Assembly (NCBI RefSeq): GCF_001184025.1
Contig: NZ_BBYG01000032.1
Location: forward strand, 1 to 33,614
Reading direction: 5' to 3'
DNA from: Streptomyces maremycinicus
Lineage (GTDB): Bacteria > Actinomycetota > Actinomycetes > Streptomycetales > Streptomycetaceae
Length of the DNA stretch: 33,614 bases
Numbering within the stretch: position 1 is the first letter of the stretch; each line of letters starts with the position of its first letter. The notes under the pieces are model-generated. The model was not told the origin of the DNA. It saw only the letters and a program-made list of their open reading frames with translations, and did not search any database. Both the position numbers and the translations under genes were made by a program. Shown here one piece after another: positions 16,568 through 23,931 of this stretch.

Positions 16568-17065
16568 TCAGTCGCGCCGCCAACCCATCACGCCGCTCAC
16601 GGATCCGAGATCGGTGGAGACGGTCAACGCGTGGGCCGCGGTCCTGAGGTCGTTATCCCATCCAGGGAGTTCGTCCGGTTCCATCCATTTGCTGTACTCC
16701 GCCGCGACGGAGAGGAACTCTGTCTCCTCCGGTGTAAGCGCTGCGACCGCAATCGACAGTCGGTCGGCCACGTCCTTCGGGCCCAGTTCGCCGTTCACGA
16801 GACCGAACGCGAGGTTCACGAGTTGCCGACGGCCCGCTGTCTCCTCGTCGGGAAGGGGTATGCCGAGTTCGTGCAGGGCTTGGACGTACAGTTCCCGGAT
16901 CTCGGTCTCGTCGCTCCTGCGGGGCAGACCCGCGAGTTCGCGCAGGGCGGGGGAATCTCGCCCATCGACGAGTGCATGAGCAGCGAGCATCGGGAGCTCC
17001 TCGGGTGGGAGTAGCTCCGCCACGTAGCGCCAAGCGCTGTGCTGGCAGCCGGTCCAGGGGCCCAT
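16568..17065 (-). CDS. Uncharacterised helical protein
   Basis: The product has 165 residues from ATG 17065, or 174 from a TTG at 17092. The body reads YVAELLPPEELPMLAAHALV, DGRDSPALRELAGLPRRSD, ELYVQALHELGIPLPDEETA and ends VSGVMGWRRD. It is acidic, helical and soluble. Similar proteins are found in Streptomyces as orphan genes near immunity-type loci; I know no defined function. The segment before residue 20 (MGPWTGCQHSAWR) is not typical, so the true N-terminus may have been replaced. It lies 219 bp upstream (on its own strand) of the 15599-16348 gene and may be co-transcribed with it. Confidence 0.6.
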   Translation of the reverse strand: MGPWTGCQHSAWRYVAELLPPEELPMLAAHALVDGRDSPALRELAGLPRRSDETEIRELYVQALHELGIPLPDEETAGRRQLVNLAFGLVNGELGPKDVADRLSIAVAALTPEETEFLSVAAEYSKWMEPDELPGWDNDLRTAAHALTVSTDLGSVSGVMGWRRD

Positions 17066-17130
17066 CGTGAGAGCAACCAGTCGTCCAGGCAACCTGATTG
17101 CCTTGCCGGCACACGTTCCCCTTGTTCGTC

Positions 17131-17493
17131 GTGCCGGCGGCTGCGGGGTTGCCGTACTTGGCTGCTGTGCCGCAGGATCGCTGGGTGTCCCGTCTGATCG
17201 GCCCGCACACCGCCGACCCGTGCCCCCGCTGTGCCGACGAAGCAGTCCGTCTGGGCACCCCGTCCGGATCCGCCGGCCCCGCTGAGGTCGGCTACACGTG
17301 CGACCGCTGCGGCCATTTCTGGTCTCGATTGGTCGAGACGGACTTGGCTGTCCACGACACCGTCCGGGCGGATCTGCCCGATGCGACGCTCTACGGGACG
17401 GTCTGGAGCCTGGAGGACGACCGCGTGTTGCTCCGGGGACCGGGTGGCGATTGGAACCGGTGGGTCGAGCACTGGCGAGTCATCCTCTACTGA
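17131..17493 (+). CDS. Small zinc-ribbon protein, unknown function
   Basis: From GTG 17131 (TTG 17098 and GTG 17167 are also possible) the frame encodes about 120 residues. They include DRWVSRLIGPHTADPCPRCA, then GYTCDRCGHFWSRLVETD. The two CxxC pairs, about 27 residues apart and followed by an aromatic FW, form a classic zinc ribbon. The second half (LYGTVWSLEDDRVLLRG, then WNRWVEHWRVILY) is predicted to be a small beta structure. No ribosome site decides the start. It diverges from 16568-17065 with only 65 bp between the chosen starts. Function unknown. Confidence 0.55.
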   Translation: MPAAAGLPYLAAVPQDRWVSRLIGPHTADPCPRCADEAVRLGTPSGSAGPAEVGYTCDRCGHFWSRLVETDLAVHDTVRADLPDATLYGTVWSLEDDRVLLRGPGGDWNRWVEHWRVILY

Positions 17494-17609
17494 TCATCAC
17501 CCTCGGCGTTCGTCAGATCGCCCCGCCCTCCCCACCCTCATACCGCCAGCGATGCCGCCGTCCTTGGGGAAGTGCTCACGGAACCTTTGGCCACGAGTAT
17601 TCTCTGGCG

Positions 17610-18593
17610 ATGCCTATTCGGTCAGTGGCGGCGGGAGTCAGTCTCGCTGGCGTGATGGCGCACTGCGGCGGAAACCCGGTCGGTGCCGTGGAGCTCTTGG
17701 TGGGGGCAATAGCCTCGGCACCAGCGGCTCCGGAGCCCTATGCGACGCTCGCCCAGTTGTGGCGGGACCGACGCCCGGAACTGAAGGAGAGCCTCGAAGA
17801 GGACGGCTCCTTGAGCGCTGTGCTGGCGCAGGCGTATTTCCTGTTCCTTGAAGGGGACATGGATAACGCGGTGATGGCCCTTGGCTCGGTCACAGGTGTG
17901 CGGCCCGACGTGGCCTGGGGTGCCGCACCCTGGTTCCGCGATGCGCGCTTTCTCCGCGCGGTGAGTGCCGCGGCGCTGGCCGAGGCGTGTCTGCGGACGT
18001 TGGACTACGGCCACGACCTGGACACCGACGAGATGCGGGAGCGGTTCGCGCCCTGGTTCCATGCCCTCGACGTGGTGTCCGAACGGGATGCCGTGCCGGA
18101 GTCGCTGGCCGCCATGGCCCGGCTGCCCCGGGCCTGCGGCCGGTACGAACTGTCCTTCGTGCTGTGCGACCGCGCCGATGCCGTCGACCGGGTCATGTGG
18201 ACGGCAGTCGCCCGAGCGGCCACCTGGCGTGAGATGGGCGACCTGGATCAGGCTGCTGCGGCTTTCGAATGCGCCCTGCTCCTGGACTCCGCCAACTGGT
18301 CCCTCTACCTGGACCTGGCGGACGTGCGTGCCGAGCAAGGGGACTTCGCCGCAGCCGCGAGCCTCGTTGAACAAGGCCTGGAACACGAACCTCAGGAAGT
18401 CACCCTGCGCGCGGCGAGAGCCGCCTACCGCACACGCCTTGCCGGCTCGTCCGACGACCTGAAGACCCTGATCATCCTGGCGCCAGAGATCGCGAACACC
18501 ACCTACCGGAACCTGCTGATCGACTACGCATGTGCGGGACCGAAGCTACCTCGGCGACTCGTGGCCGAGGCCCACCGGATCCGCGGGAACTGA
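17610..18593 (+). CDS. Tetratricopeptide-repeat protein
   Basis: The 327-residue protein from ATG 17610 (MPIRSVAAGVSLAGV) is all-helical. TPR-like pairs are clearest near the C-terminus (WREMGDLDQAAAAFECALLL, DSANWSLYLDLADVRAEQGD, FAAAASLVEQGLEHEP). The N-terminal half (GNPVGAVELLVGAIASAPAA, PEPYATLAQLWRDRRPELKE) looks like degenerate repeats. It has no signal peptide and is presumably a protein-protein scaffold in the cytoplasm. TATTCT ends 6 nt before the ATG without a ribosome site, so the mRNA may be leaderless. It lies 116 bp after the zinc-ribbon gene and about 100 bp before the DUF6000 gene, on the same strand. Confidence 0.8.
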   Translation: MPIRSVAAGVSLAGVMAHCGGNPVGAVELLVGAIASAPAAPEPYATLAQLWRDRRPELKESLEEDGSLSAVLAQAYFLFLEGDMDNAVMALGSVTGVRPDVAWGAAPWFRDARFLRAVSAAALAEACLRTLDYGHDLDTDEMRERFAPWFHALDVVSERDAVPESLAAMARLPRACGRYELSFVLCDRADAVDRVMWTAVARAATWREMGDLDQAAAAFECALLLDSANWSLYLDLADVRAEQGDFAAAASLVEQGLEHEPQEVTLRAARAAYRTRLAGSSDDLKTLIILAPEIANTTYRNLLIDYACAGPKLPRRLVAEAHRIRGN

Positions 18594-18697
18594 AAGGACT
18601 GTCGTGCAGACCACCGAGGCGGATGGACATGCAGGGCTACGGCGTCCAGCCGACCGAATCGCTGGTCCGACGACATCACCCGTACAAGGATGTTGGC

Positions 18698-19254
18698 ATG
18701 CGTCATTGGACCGACGAAGGCGAACGGCCAAGTTCATGAAGAAGCTGGGCAAGGCCGCCAGCGAGATCAGCCCTCGTGAGCTTGGCATGCTGCTCGATAT
18801 TGGATGGCGCGAGCGCACGACGGCAGCCTGGCTCATCGCCGTGGCCGGCAGAACCGAGTTCCGGGACCGCCTCGGCGAGCTCCTGCTCGCCAGTGAAGTC
18901 CCCTACGCGGGGCAGGCATACTGCGTCACGCTGGCCGGCTTCGGCACTCCTGCCGACGTCGCCCCCTTGGTCGCCTACCTCGACCGCTACCTGCCTCGGC
19001 CGGACCTTCACTACGACCAGGAAGCCGCCCTCGGCGCGCTCTTGCTGCTCGACTCCAAGCTCGCGGCCGACCACGCCGCCCGGTTCCTCGCCCCCGACGG
19101 GCTCTGGCAGCAGTGGACCGACGGACTGCCCGGCAGGGATCTCGACACCCCTGACCGCTACCAAGAGTTCATCGGTCAGCTCTGCGCTTTCGCGGACGAC
19201 GCCGCCCAGCACTGTCCGACAGGCAGGGCCGGTATGGCCGCCACTGACAGTTGA
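18698..19254 (+). pseudogene. DUF6000-family protein with an internal N-terminal deletion
   Basis: The family start MRHWTDEGE is present at ATG 18698 with AAGGA just upstream, but that frame stops at 18737-18739. The rest of the family continues in another frame from about 18725: KLGKAASEISPRELGMLLDI, GWRERTTAAWLIAVAGRTEF, GELLLASEVPYAGQAYCVTL, DRYLPRPDLHYDQEAALGAL, ending near 19254. In intact DUF6000 proteins about 35 residues (VxxYVKPGRYLxLMGG-like) separate the two parts, so a deletion that also shifted the frame is the simplest explanation. Translation could still begin at ATG 18736 (MKKLGK), giving about 172 residues without a ribosome site. The family function is unknown. Confidence 0.65.
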
Positions 19255-19790
19255 GGGATCGGCTGAAACTTCCTTCTGCCCTGCAAATCGCGGGGAATCC
19301 CGGTAAGCGGGAAGTGGCACCCCCGGCCGAATCCGGTCCTGGCGGACCGCAGGCACTCATCCCGAGTGATCCGTGAGCAACTCCGGCGGCGAGGTGTCCG
19401 GGCCGTGATCCCGCAGCCCGCCGACCAGGTCGGCCATCCGCTGCGGCGAGGCCGCCCCGGCAGTCGCCCACCAGTCATCGACTCCACGGCATCCCGGATC
19501 GCGCACCTCGCCTCCGGTGCGCCGACCGTCGTGACGGGCACGGGGTGCACGACCCAGTGGCGGACGTCGACACGAGCGGTGCGCCCTTGGTCGTCCCCCA
19601 CCTCGCAGGCCTCGGTGATCCCAGAAGCACCCACATCGCGCCTCCCGAGACTGACCCGGCAGGCGCCGCCGAGATGTCCGCGAGCAGCGGGGCGAAGGGT
19701 GTCGGCGCGCGCTGCCGGAACGTGACCTTCGCGCACCGGAGCAACGTGGGAGACGTGAGGGTGATCGGAAGGACGCGCGCTCTGCACTTA
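19255..19790. other. Gap with an IS5 remnant and a decayed minus-strand frame
   Basis: Apart from the transposase piece at 19336-19482, the minus strand at about 19490-19640 reads protein-like (TEACEVGDDQGRTARVDVRH, then WVVHPVPVTTVGAPEA) but has no start, no family match and frame changes on both sides. It is probably a gene remnant. Confidence 0.35.
19336..19482 (+). pseudogene. IS5-family transposase central remnant
   Basis: The frame reads LADRRHSSRVIREQLRRRG, then VRAVIPQPADQVGHPLRRG and RPGSRPPVID. This is the stretch of Streptomyces IS5-type transposases between the second and third catalytic residues (ADxxYxSRxIRxxLRRRGIxAVIPxPADQ). Nothing on either side completes the enzyme. The part that should follow (KRRNEVERTINRLK) is what survives at 72-185. 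Confidence 0.65.
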
Positions 19791-19793
19791 CTC

Positions 19794-19852
19794 AACCGAT
19801 TGGTTGACAAAGCGGCGGGGCCGGCTTTACGGTTATTAAACCGATGAGTTGA
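19794..19852 (+). promoter_or_regulatory. ArsR-operon promoter with two AACCGAT-N2-GTTGA operator boxes
   Basis: Box 1 AACCGATTGGTTGA (19794-19807) overlaps a consensus -35 TTGACA (19804-19809). Box 2 AACCGATGAGTTGA (19839-19852) lies just downstream of the -10 TACGGT (19828-19833, 18-bp spacer). The boxes match at 12 of 14 positions and are 45 bp apart. A dimeric ArsR-type protein bound at both would block polymerase, which fits autorepression. Confidence 0.65.
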
Positions 19853-19868
19853 ACATGGGAGGTGGGGA

Positions 19869-20231
19869 GTGGTCGACGACCAGCTGTCCCGGGTGTTCTC
19901 CGCGCTGGCCGACCCGACCCGGCGCGACATCGTCGCGAGGCTGGCCGGAGGCGACGCCACGGTGAATGAACTGGCCGAGCCCTATGACGTGACCGTCCAA
20001 GCCGTGTCGAAGCACATCAAGGTCCTGGAGCAAGCCGGCCTCGTCAGCCGCACCAGGGACGCCCAGCGGCGACCCTGCCACCTCGAAGGTGAGGTGTTCG
20101 ACCTGATGACGAAGTGGATCGAGCGGTACCGCCGCGAGGCGGAGGACCGCTTCCGGCGACTGGACGCTGTGCTCGAGCAGATGGAGCAACGGTCCGCGCA
20201 CGACAACATGCCCAAGGAGGAAGCGTCATGA
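19869..20231 (+). CDS. ArsR-family transcriptional regulator
   Basis: The 120-residue winged-HTH protein reads LSRVFSALADPTRRDIVARL, then TVNELAEPYDVTVQAVSKHI and KVLEQAGLVSRTRDAQRRPC. It has no ELCxCDL metal-binding motif. It belongs to the subgroup that controls SRPBCC/AHSA1 genes, in which the single Cys (RRPCHLEG) is not a metal site. GTG 19869 has GGAGGT just upstream. Its stop overlaps the next start (ATGA at 20228-20231), so the two are translationally coupled. Two candidate operator boxes flank its promoter. The signal it senses is unknown. Confidence 0.92.
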   Translation: MVDDQLSRVFSALADPTRRDIVARLAGGDATVNELAEPYDVTVQAVSKHIKVLEQAGLVSRTRDAQRRPCHLEGEVFDLMTKWIERYRREAEDRFRRLDAVLEQMEQRSAHDNMPKEEAS

Positions 20232-20794
20232 GCACCACAGAGGCCCATGGTCGGCTCGAGACGAGGATCGAGGCCGACCCGGCGCTGCCGATCATTGTCA
20301 TCACCCGGGAGTTCAACGCCGCACGGGACCGTGTGTTCAGGGCCTACACCGACCCCGACCTCCTCATCCAGTGGCTCGGCCCGCGCCGACTCACCATGCG
20401 GATCGACGAGTACGACGCCCGCAGCGGCGGCGCGTACCGCTACGTACATCTCGAGGACGACGGCACCGAGTACGGCTTCCGCGGCGTGTTCCACGAGGTC
20501 CGCCCCCAGGAACGCATCGTGCAGACCTTCGCCTACGACGGTTTCCCGGACAGCGTCAGCCTGGAGAAGGCCGTCTTCGAGGATCTCGGCGGCCGGACCC
20601 GCGTCACCACGACGTCGGTCATGGAGTCCGTCGAGGCCCGCGACGCGATCATCAAGAGTGGCATGCAGGACGGCGTCCGCCAGGGATACGAGCGGCTCGA
20701 CGAACTGCTCGCGCGCCGTGAGGACGGCGAGGGTATCCACAGCACCGGCTCCGCCGAGGAGCTTCGGACCGACGGAAAGGGCCTGAACCCATGA
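20228..20794 (+). CDS. SRPBCC (AHSA1-like) ligand-binding protein
   Basis: The 188-residue protein has the AHSA1 signature: IVITREFNAARDRVFRAYTD, then PDLLIQWLGPRRLTMRID, GGAYRYVHLEDDGTEYGFRG, VFHEVRPQERIVQTFAYDGF, GMQDGVRQGYERLDELL. The START-like fold forms a hydrophobic cavity. Members next to ArsR regulators are of unknown biochemical role, often proposed to bind stress metabolites. The start ATG 20228 overlaps the regulator's stop, and the stop overlaps the next gene's ATG at 20791, so all three genes form a tightly coupled operon. Confidence 0.92.
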   Translation: MSTTEAHGRLETRIEADPALPIIVITREFNAARDRVFRAYTDPDLLIQWLGPRRLTMRIDEYDARSGGAYRYVHLEDDGTEYGFRGVFHEVRPQERIVQTFAYDGFPDSVSLEKAVFEDLGGRTRVTTTSVMESVEARDAIIKSGMQDGVRQGYERLDELLARREDGEGIHSTGSAEELRTDGKGLNP

Positions 20795-21345
20795 CGAGCG
20801 CGACCGACGAACACCGAATCGTCGCCGGAGCTTTCACGGAGCGTGTGCGCGGAGTGAGCCCGGCGGCATGGGACAACCCGGCGCCGTGCGAAGGCTGGGT
20901 CGCCCGGGACGTGGTGCGTCACCTCGTCGAATGGTTCCCGGCTTTCCTGAAGTCCGGCGCCGGCGTCGAACTCCCCCACGGCCCCTCGGTCGACGACGAT
21001 CCGGTCGCGGCCTGGACGGTCCACTGCGACGGAGTGCAGGCGCTGCTCGACGACCCGGCCACAGCGGGCAAGGTCCTGTCGAACCCCCACATCGGCGAGG
21101 TCCCCCTCCACCAGGCGGTCGACCGCTTCTACACGGCCGACGTCTTCATGCACACCTGGGACCTGGCGCGGGCCAGCGGCCAGGACGAGACCCTCGACCC
21201 CGTCAGATGTGCCCGGTTGCTCGACGGGATGCTGCCGCTCGACGAGGTACTCCGCAGCAGCGGGCAGTACGGACCGAGGGTCGAAGTTCCCGAGAGTGCC
21301 GACGTGCAGACGCGCCTGCTCGCCTTCATCGGGCGCACCCCCTGA
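20791..21345 (+). CDS. TIGR03086-type DinB-like metal-binding protein
   Basis: This 184-residue four-helix protein starts with an ATGA overlap to the SRPBCC gene. It reads VRGVSPAAWDNPAPCEGWVA, then RDVVRHLVEWFPAFL with the first metal His, and later DRFYTADVFMHTWDLARASG with the second His (HTWDLA). These are the hallmarks of the mycothiol-dependent maleylpyruvate isomerase-like DinB family (TIGR03086). Members bind a divalent metal and may use mycothiol as thiol cofactor, which fits an actinobacterial detoxification operon with the SRPBCC protein. The exact reaction is unknown. Confidence 0.9.
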   Translation: MTSATDEHRIVAGAFTERVRGVSPAAWDNPAPCEGWVARDVVRHLVEWFPAFLKSGAGVELPHGPSVDDDPVAAWTVHCDGVQALLDDPATAGKVLSNPHIGEVPLHQAVDRFYTADVFMHTWDLARASGQDETLDPVRCARLLDGMLPLDEVLRSSGQYGPRVEVPESADVQTRLLAFIGRTP

Positions 21346-21412
21346 GCGAAGCGCCCGGGACCGGAGGCGACCGCCGGGACAGCGCTGCTCGCGTCTTGAC
21401 CAGAATGATCAC

Positions 21413-21730
21413 ATGGACCCCTTGCTGCCTCTGCGCATAGCCGACCTGTTGGCCACGACACCGAAGATCAAGGTCCTCAAGGAAGTGCGGTCGTTGACCG
21501 GCTTCTCCTTGGAGACAGCCAAGGGATTCTGCAACGCCGTGGAGGGTCGGCACTTTCTCCGCGAGCACGTCCGACCCGAGTTCGGAGGCGGCAGCCTCGT
21601 CTCACGAATCCGGCTGCTGCAAGCCAACGAGGGTCACAGCGAGGCCGTCGGGCTGGTCCAGGACGAGACCGGCATGACCAGCACGGAAGCTCACCGATTC
21701 ATCGCTTCCCTGGACGCAACCGCCGACTGA
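21413..21730 (+). CDS. Small protein with a ribosomal bL12 C-terminal-domain-like fold
   Basis: The 105-residue product starts at ATG 21413. Residues about 18-46 read KIKVLKEVRSLTGFSLETA, then KGFCNAVEG. This is the helix pattern of the L7/L12 C-terminal domain (KIxVIKxVRxxTGLGLKEAK). The normal L12 N-terminal dimerisation domain and hinge are absent. The second half (RLLQANEGHSEAVGLVQDET, then GMTSTEAHRFIASL) looks like a second helical pair. Stand-alone L12-CTD-like proteins occur in Streptomyces without known function. Recruitment of translation GTPases is conceivable but not shown. It lies 67 bp after the ArsR operon on the same strand and may be a separate unit. Confidence 0.65.
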   Translation: MDPLLPLRIADLLATTPKIKVLKEVRSLTGFSLETAKGFCNAVEGRHFLREHVRPEFGGGSLVSRIRLLQANEGHSEAVGLVQDETGMTSTEAHRFIASLDATAD

Positions 21731-21872
21731 GCGCCTACGGGCCCGGACCTGTAATCCGGCCACGCGGAGCAGGCCCGGGCGCCTTGAGATGAGACGGACC
21801 TGCGACGCCCGCCGCTTCGGATGTCACTGCACCCGTCCCGCTGAGGTCAGCCGACCCCACCGACCCACCACG

Positions 21873-21924
21873 CCAGCACCAGCACCAGCACCAGCACCAG
21901 CACCAGCACCAGCACCAGCACCAG
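21873..21924. repeat. Tandem hexanucleotide repeat CCAGCA, about 8.7 copies
   Basis: Eight uninterrupted CCAGCA units plus CCAG. Read on either strand the repeat stays open (Ala-Pro on plus, Leu-Val or Trp-Cys on minus), so the long frames here are artefacts of the repeat. It lies between the bL12-like gene and the minus-strand gene ending at 21993. Confidence 0.9.
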
Positions 21925-21992
21925 GCCATCGTCCTGCACAGCGGCGGATCTACCACCGCACCGCGGATGGAGACGACCTCTCAGCTTGTCGT

Positions 21993-22310
21993 TCAACCAC
22001 AGGCATCCGGCGGGGTCGCGGCGACGTTGACCTGGGCGGTCCAGGACTCGGGTTCCTGGGGCGGGTCCCATGTCACGTCGACGCGTACTGCGTGGAAGTC
22101 GCGTGCGAGTCCCGCCACCATGGCCGTCGCGGCGGCCCGTGCCTCGGCCGGTCCGGCGTCGACCGGAACGTCGGCGAGGCGGCCGCAGAGCATGCCGCCT
22201 TCAACGGTGAGGACACTGTGACGCCAGCCTTCCGGCGTCGCGAGCAGGCCGATGGCCTTCGGCATGCCGAAGGGAGGTCGCCTCTTGTTCTCCCGCTTTC
22301 GTCTCACCAT
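21993..22310 (-). CDS. Small uncharacterised protein
   Basis: From ATG 22310 the frame encodes 105 residues: basic MVRRKRENKRRPPFGMPKAI, then GLLATPEGWRHSVLTVEGG, DAGPAEARAAATAMVAGLAR, DFHAVRVDVTWDPPQEPESW and TAQVNVA. The composition and alternating hydrophobic pattern look like a real small alpha/beta protein. I recall similar Streptomyces hypothetical proteins but no function. The basic first 15 residues may not be native, because an insertion-sequence remnant lies directly upstream, and ATG 22265 (MPKAIGLLATPEG) is an alternative start. No ribosome site is obvious for either. Confidence 0.5.
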   Translation of the reverse strand: MVRRKRENKRRPPFGMPKAIGLLATPEGWRHSVLTVEGGMLCGRLADVPVDAGPAEARAAATAMVAGLARDFHAVRVDVTWDPPQEPESWTAQVNVAATPPDACG

Positions 22311-22539
22311 GGAACCATCCAACCTCGTCGGCTTCCTGACGGTCCGGGCGGGCGCAGCTTCAGGTGCCGCGGCAGAGCTTGATGCCGACTCTGTGATGGT
22401 CGGGACGATGGAACGCCTCGCCGCGGCGAGGACCCGCCTGACGTCGTGACGGACGGCCGGTCGCTGGTTCTTCGAGCCTGGCCGCGCGCTCGGTCCGGGT
22501 CGGGACGGGTTAGGTGCACCGGCCGGGGAGCCGGTCTTC

Positions 22540-22770
22540 GCGTGCGGTTCCTGCATTCTGCGCGGACACGGGCGGGCATGAGCCCGTTCGGCCGGCCGGC
22601 TTCCCAAAGGCCTACAGAGGTCGATGCGCAGGGCGTCGTATCCGGCGTCCAGCACGACCAGGACCTCCTGATCACCCGGCGGCCCCTGCCCGACTGCGGC
22701 CAGTCGCTCGACGACTTCACGGACCTCACGTTGCGGCTCGGTGGTCACCGCGGCGACGTCGGCACCCCGC
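22540..22770 (-). pseudogene. IS701-like transposase remnant
   Basis: On the minus strand the frame reads REVREVVERLAAVGQGPPGD, then QEVLVVLDAGYDALRIDL. This is the first catalytic region (GDPEVLVVLDAGYD) of the large Streptomyces IS701-type transposases. Later residues (ERAHARPCPRR) look like a frameshifted echo of the family's next motif RSDRVMRRP. Neither end of the element is recognisable. It lies just upstream of the oxidoreductase promoter. Confidence 0.6.
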
Positions 22771-22869
22771 CCCAGCCCGCCCGCCTCCCGCCAATTCGTA
22801 TACGCGCCAGGGCCTCGGGCCGCACTCTCACGCCCCCGCGGCACTCTCACGGCCCCCGGCGACAAATAC

Positions 22870-22898
22870 TTGGCTAGCCACATTATTAGTGTTAGCGT
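22870..22898 (+). promoter_or_regulatory. Promoter with a dyad operator in its spacer
   Basis: TTGGCT (22870-22875) and TAGCGT (22893-22898) are 17 bp apart. Between and over them lies the dyad GCTAGCCAC-N7-GTGTTAGC (22873-22896). A MarR protein bound here would block the promoter; the MarR gene is the last of this operon. This AT-rich island stands out from the surrounding sequence. Confidence 0.5.
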
Positions 22899-22947
22899 CT
22901 TTATGTGTCCAGCCACCTAAACGGGTGACGGCACGAGAGGAGCAGTC

Positions 22948-23853
22948 ATGAAAGCCATCCTGTTCGACCGCTTCGGAGGCACAGAAGTGCTGCGGGAGGC
23001 GGACATCGAGGTTCCGCGGCCCGGTCCTGGCCAGGTGCGGGTCCGCGTCAAGGCGGCCGGAGTGAACGCGCTGGACGGCAAGATCCGCTCCGGGGCGCTG
23101 GAGGCCGTGTTCCCCACACCGCTCCCCTCCGTTCCTGGTCAGGAGCTCGCCGGTGTGGTGGACGCCCTGGGTGAAGGCGTGCGGGACACGCAGGTGGGCG
23201 ACGAGGTGCTGGGCTGGTCGGACAGCGGCTCGTACGCCGAGTACGCGCTGGCCACCACCGTGGCCCCCAAGCCCGCCGGCCTCGACTGGCAGCACGCAGT
23301 CGCGCTGCCGGTGGCGGGCGAGACGGCCGAGCGGGTCCTGAAGCTGCTGGCCGTCGCCGCCGGGGAGACGGTGCTGATGCACGGCGCGTCCGGAGCGGTC
23401 GGAACCCTGGCGGTCCAGCTCGCCACGGCCCGCGGAGCACGCGTGATCGCCACCGCGGGCCCCTCCAACCAGGACTACCTCACCTCGCTCGGCGCCACCG
23501 CGACCACGTACGGCGAGGGTCTGGTGGAGCGGGTGCGGGCACTGGCTCCCGACGGCGTGGACGCGGTGTTCGACCTCGCGGGGAAGGGGGCCCTGGAGGA
23601 CTCCATCACCCTGCGGGGCGGCACCGACCGCATCGTCACCATCGCCGACTTCGGGGCACGGCAGCTGGGGATCACCTTCTCCCAGGGGTCCCAGGCACGC
23701 TCGGTCACCCGCTTGGCCGCCCTGGCGCAGCACGCCGCGGCCGGCAAGCTCACCACCACCGTCACCGCCTACCCACTCGCCCAGGCGGCCACGGCTCAGC
23801 AGGTCAGCGACACCGGGCACGTGCGGGGCAAGCTCGTCCTCACCCTCGTCTGA
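22948..23853 (+). CDS. NADP-dependent quinone-oxidoreductase-like enzyme (MDR superfamily)
   Basis: A 301-residue zinc-free medium-chain reductase with GAGAGGAG as ribosome site (22935-22942). The N-terminal part reads MKAILFDRFGGTEVLREADI, then VRVKAAGVNALDGKIRSG. The NADPH-binding segment is MHGASGAVGTLAVQLATARG (about residues 148-167). The C-terminus ends TGHVRGKLVLTLV. It is related to, but clearly different from, the enzyme at 1640-2566. It is the first gene of an operon with an old-yellow-enzyme homologue and a MarR regulator, which suggests a response to electrophilic enones or quinones. Confidence 0.92.
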   Translation: MKAILFDRFGGTEVLREADIEVPRPGPGQVRVRVKAAGVNALDGKIRSGALEAVFPTPLPSVPGQELAGVVDALGEGVRDTQVGDEVLGWSDSGSYAEYALATTVAPKPAGLDWQHAVALPVAGETAERVLKLLAVAAGETVLMHGASGAVGTLAVQLATARGARVIATAGPSNQDYLTSLGATATTYGEGLVERVRALAPDGVDAVFDLAGKGALEDSITLRGGTDRIVTIADFGARQLGITFSQGSQARSVTRLAALAQHAAAGKLTTTVTAYPLAQAATAQQVSDTGHVRGKLVLTLV

Positions 23854-23931
23854 TCACGCACTCCTTGCCTTTCGCCACGCACTCCCTGCCTCTCCGATCA
23901 CTCCTGTTCATCGCCCCCGGAAGGACCATTC

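Noticed and set aside
21735..21956. A minus-strand Trp-Cys repeat peptide
   Set aside because: It is a translation of the CCAGCA repeat and has no independent support.
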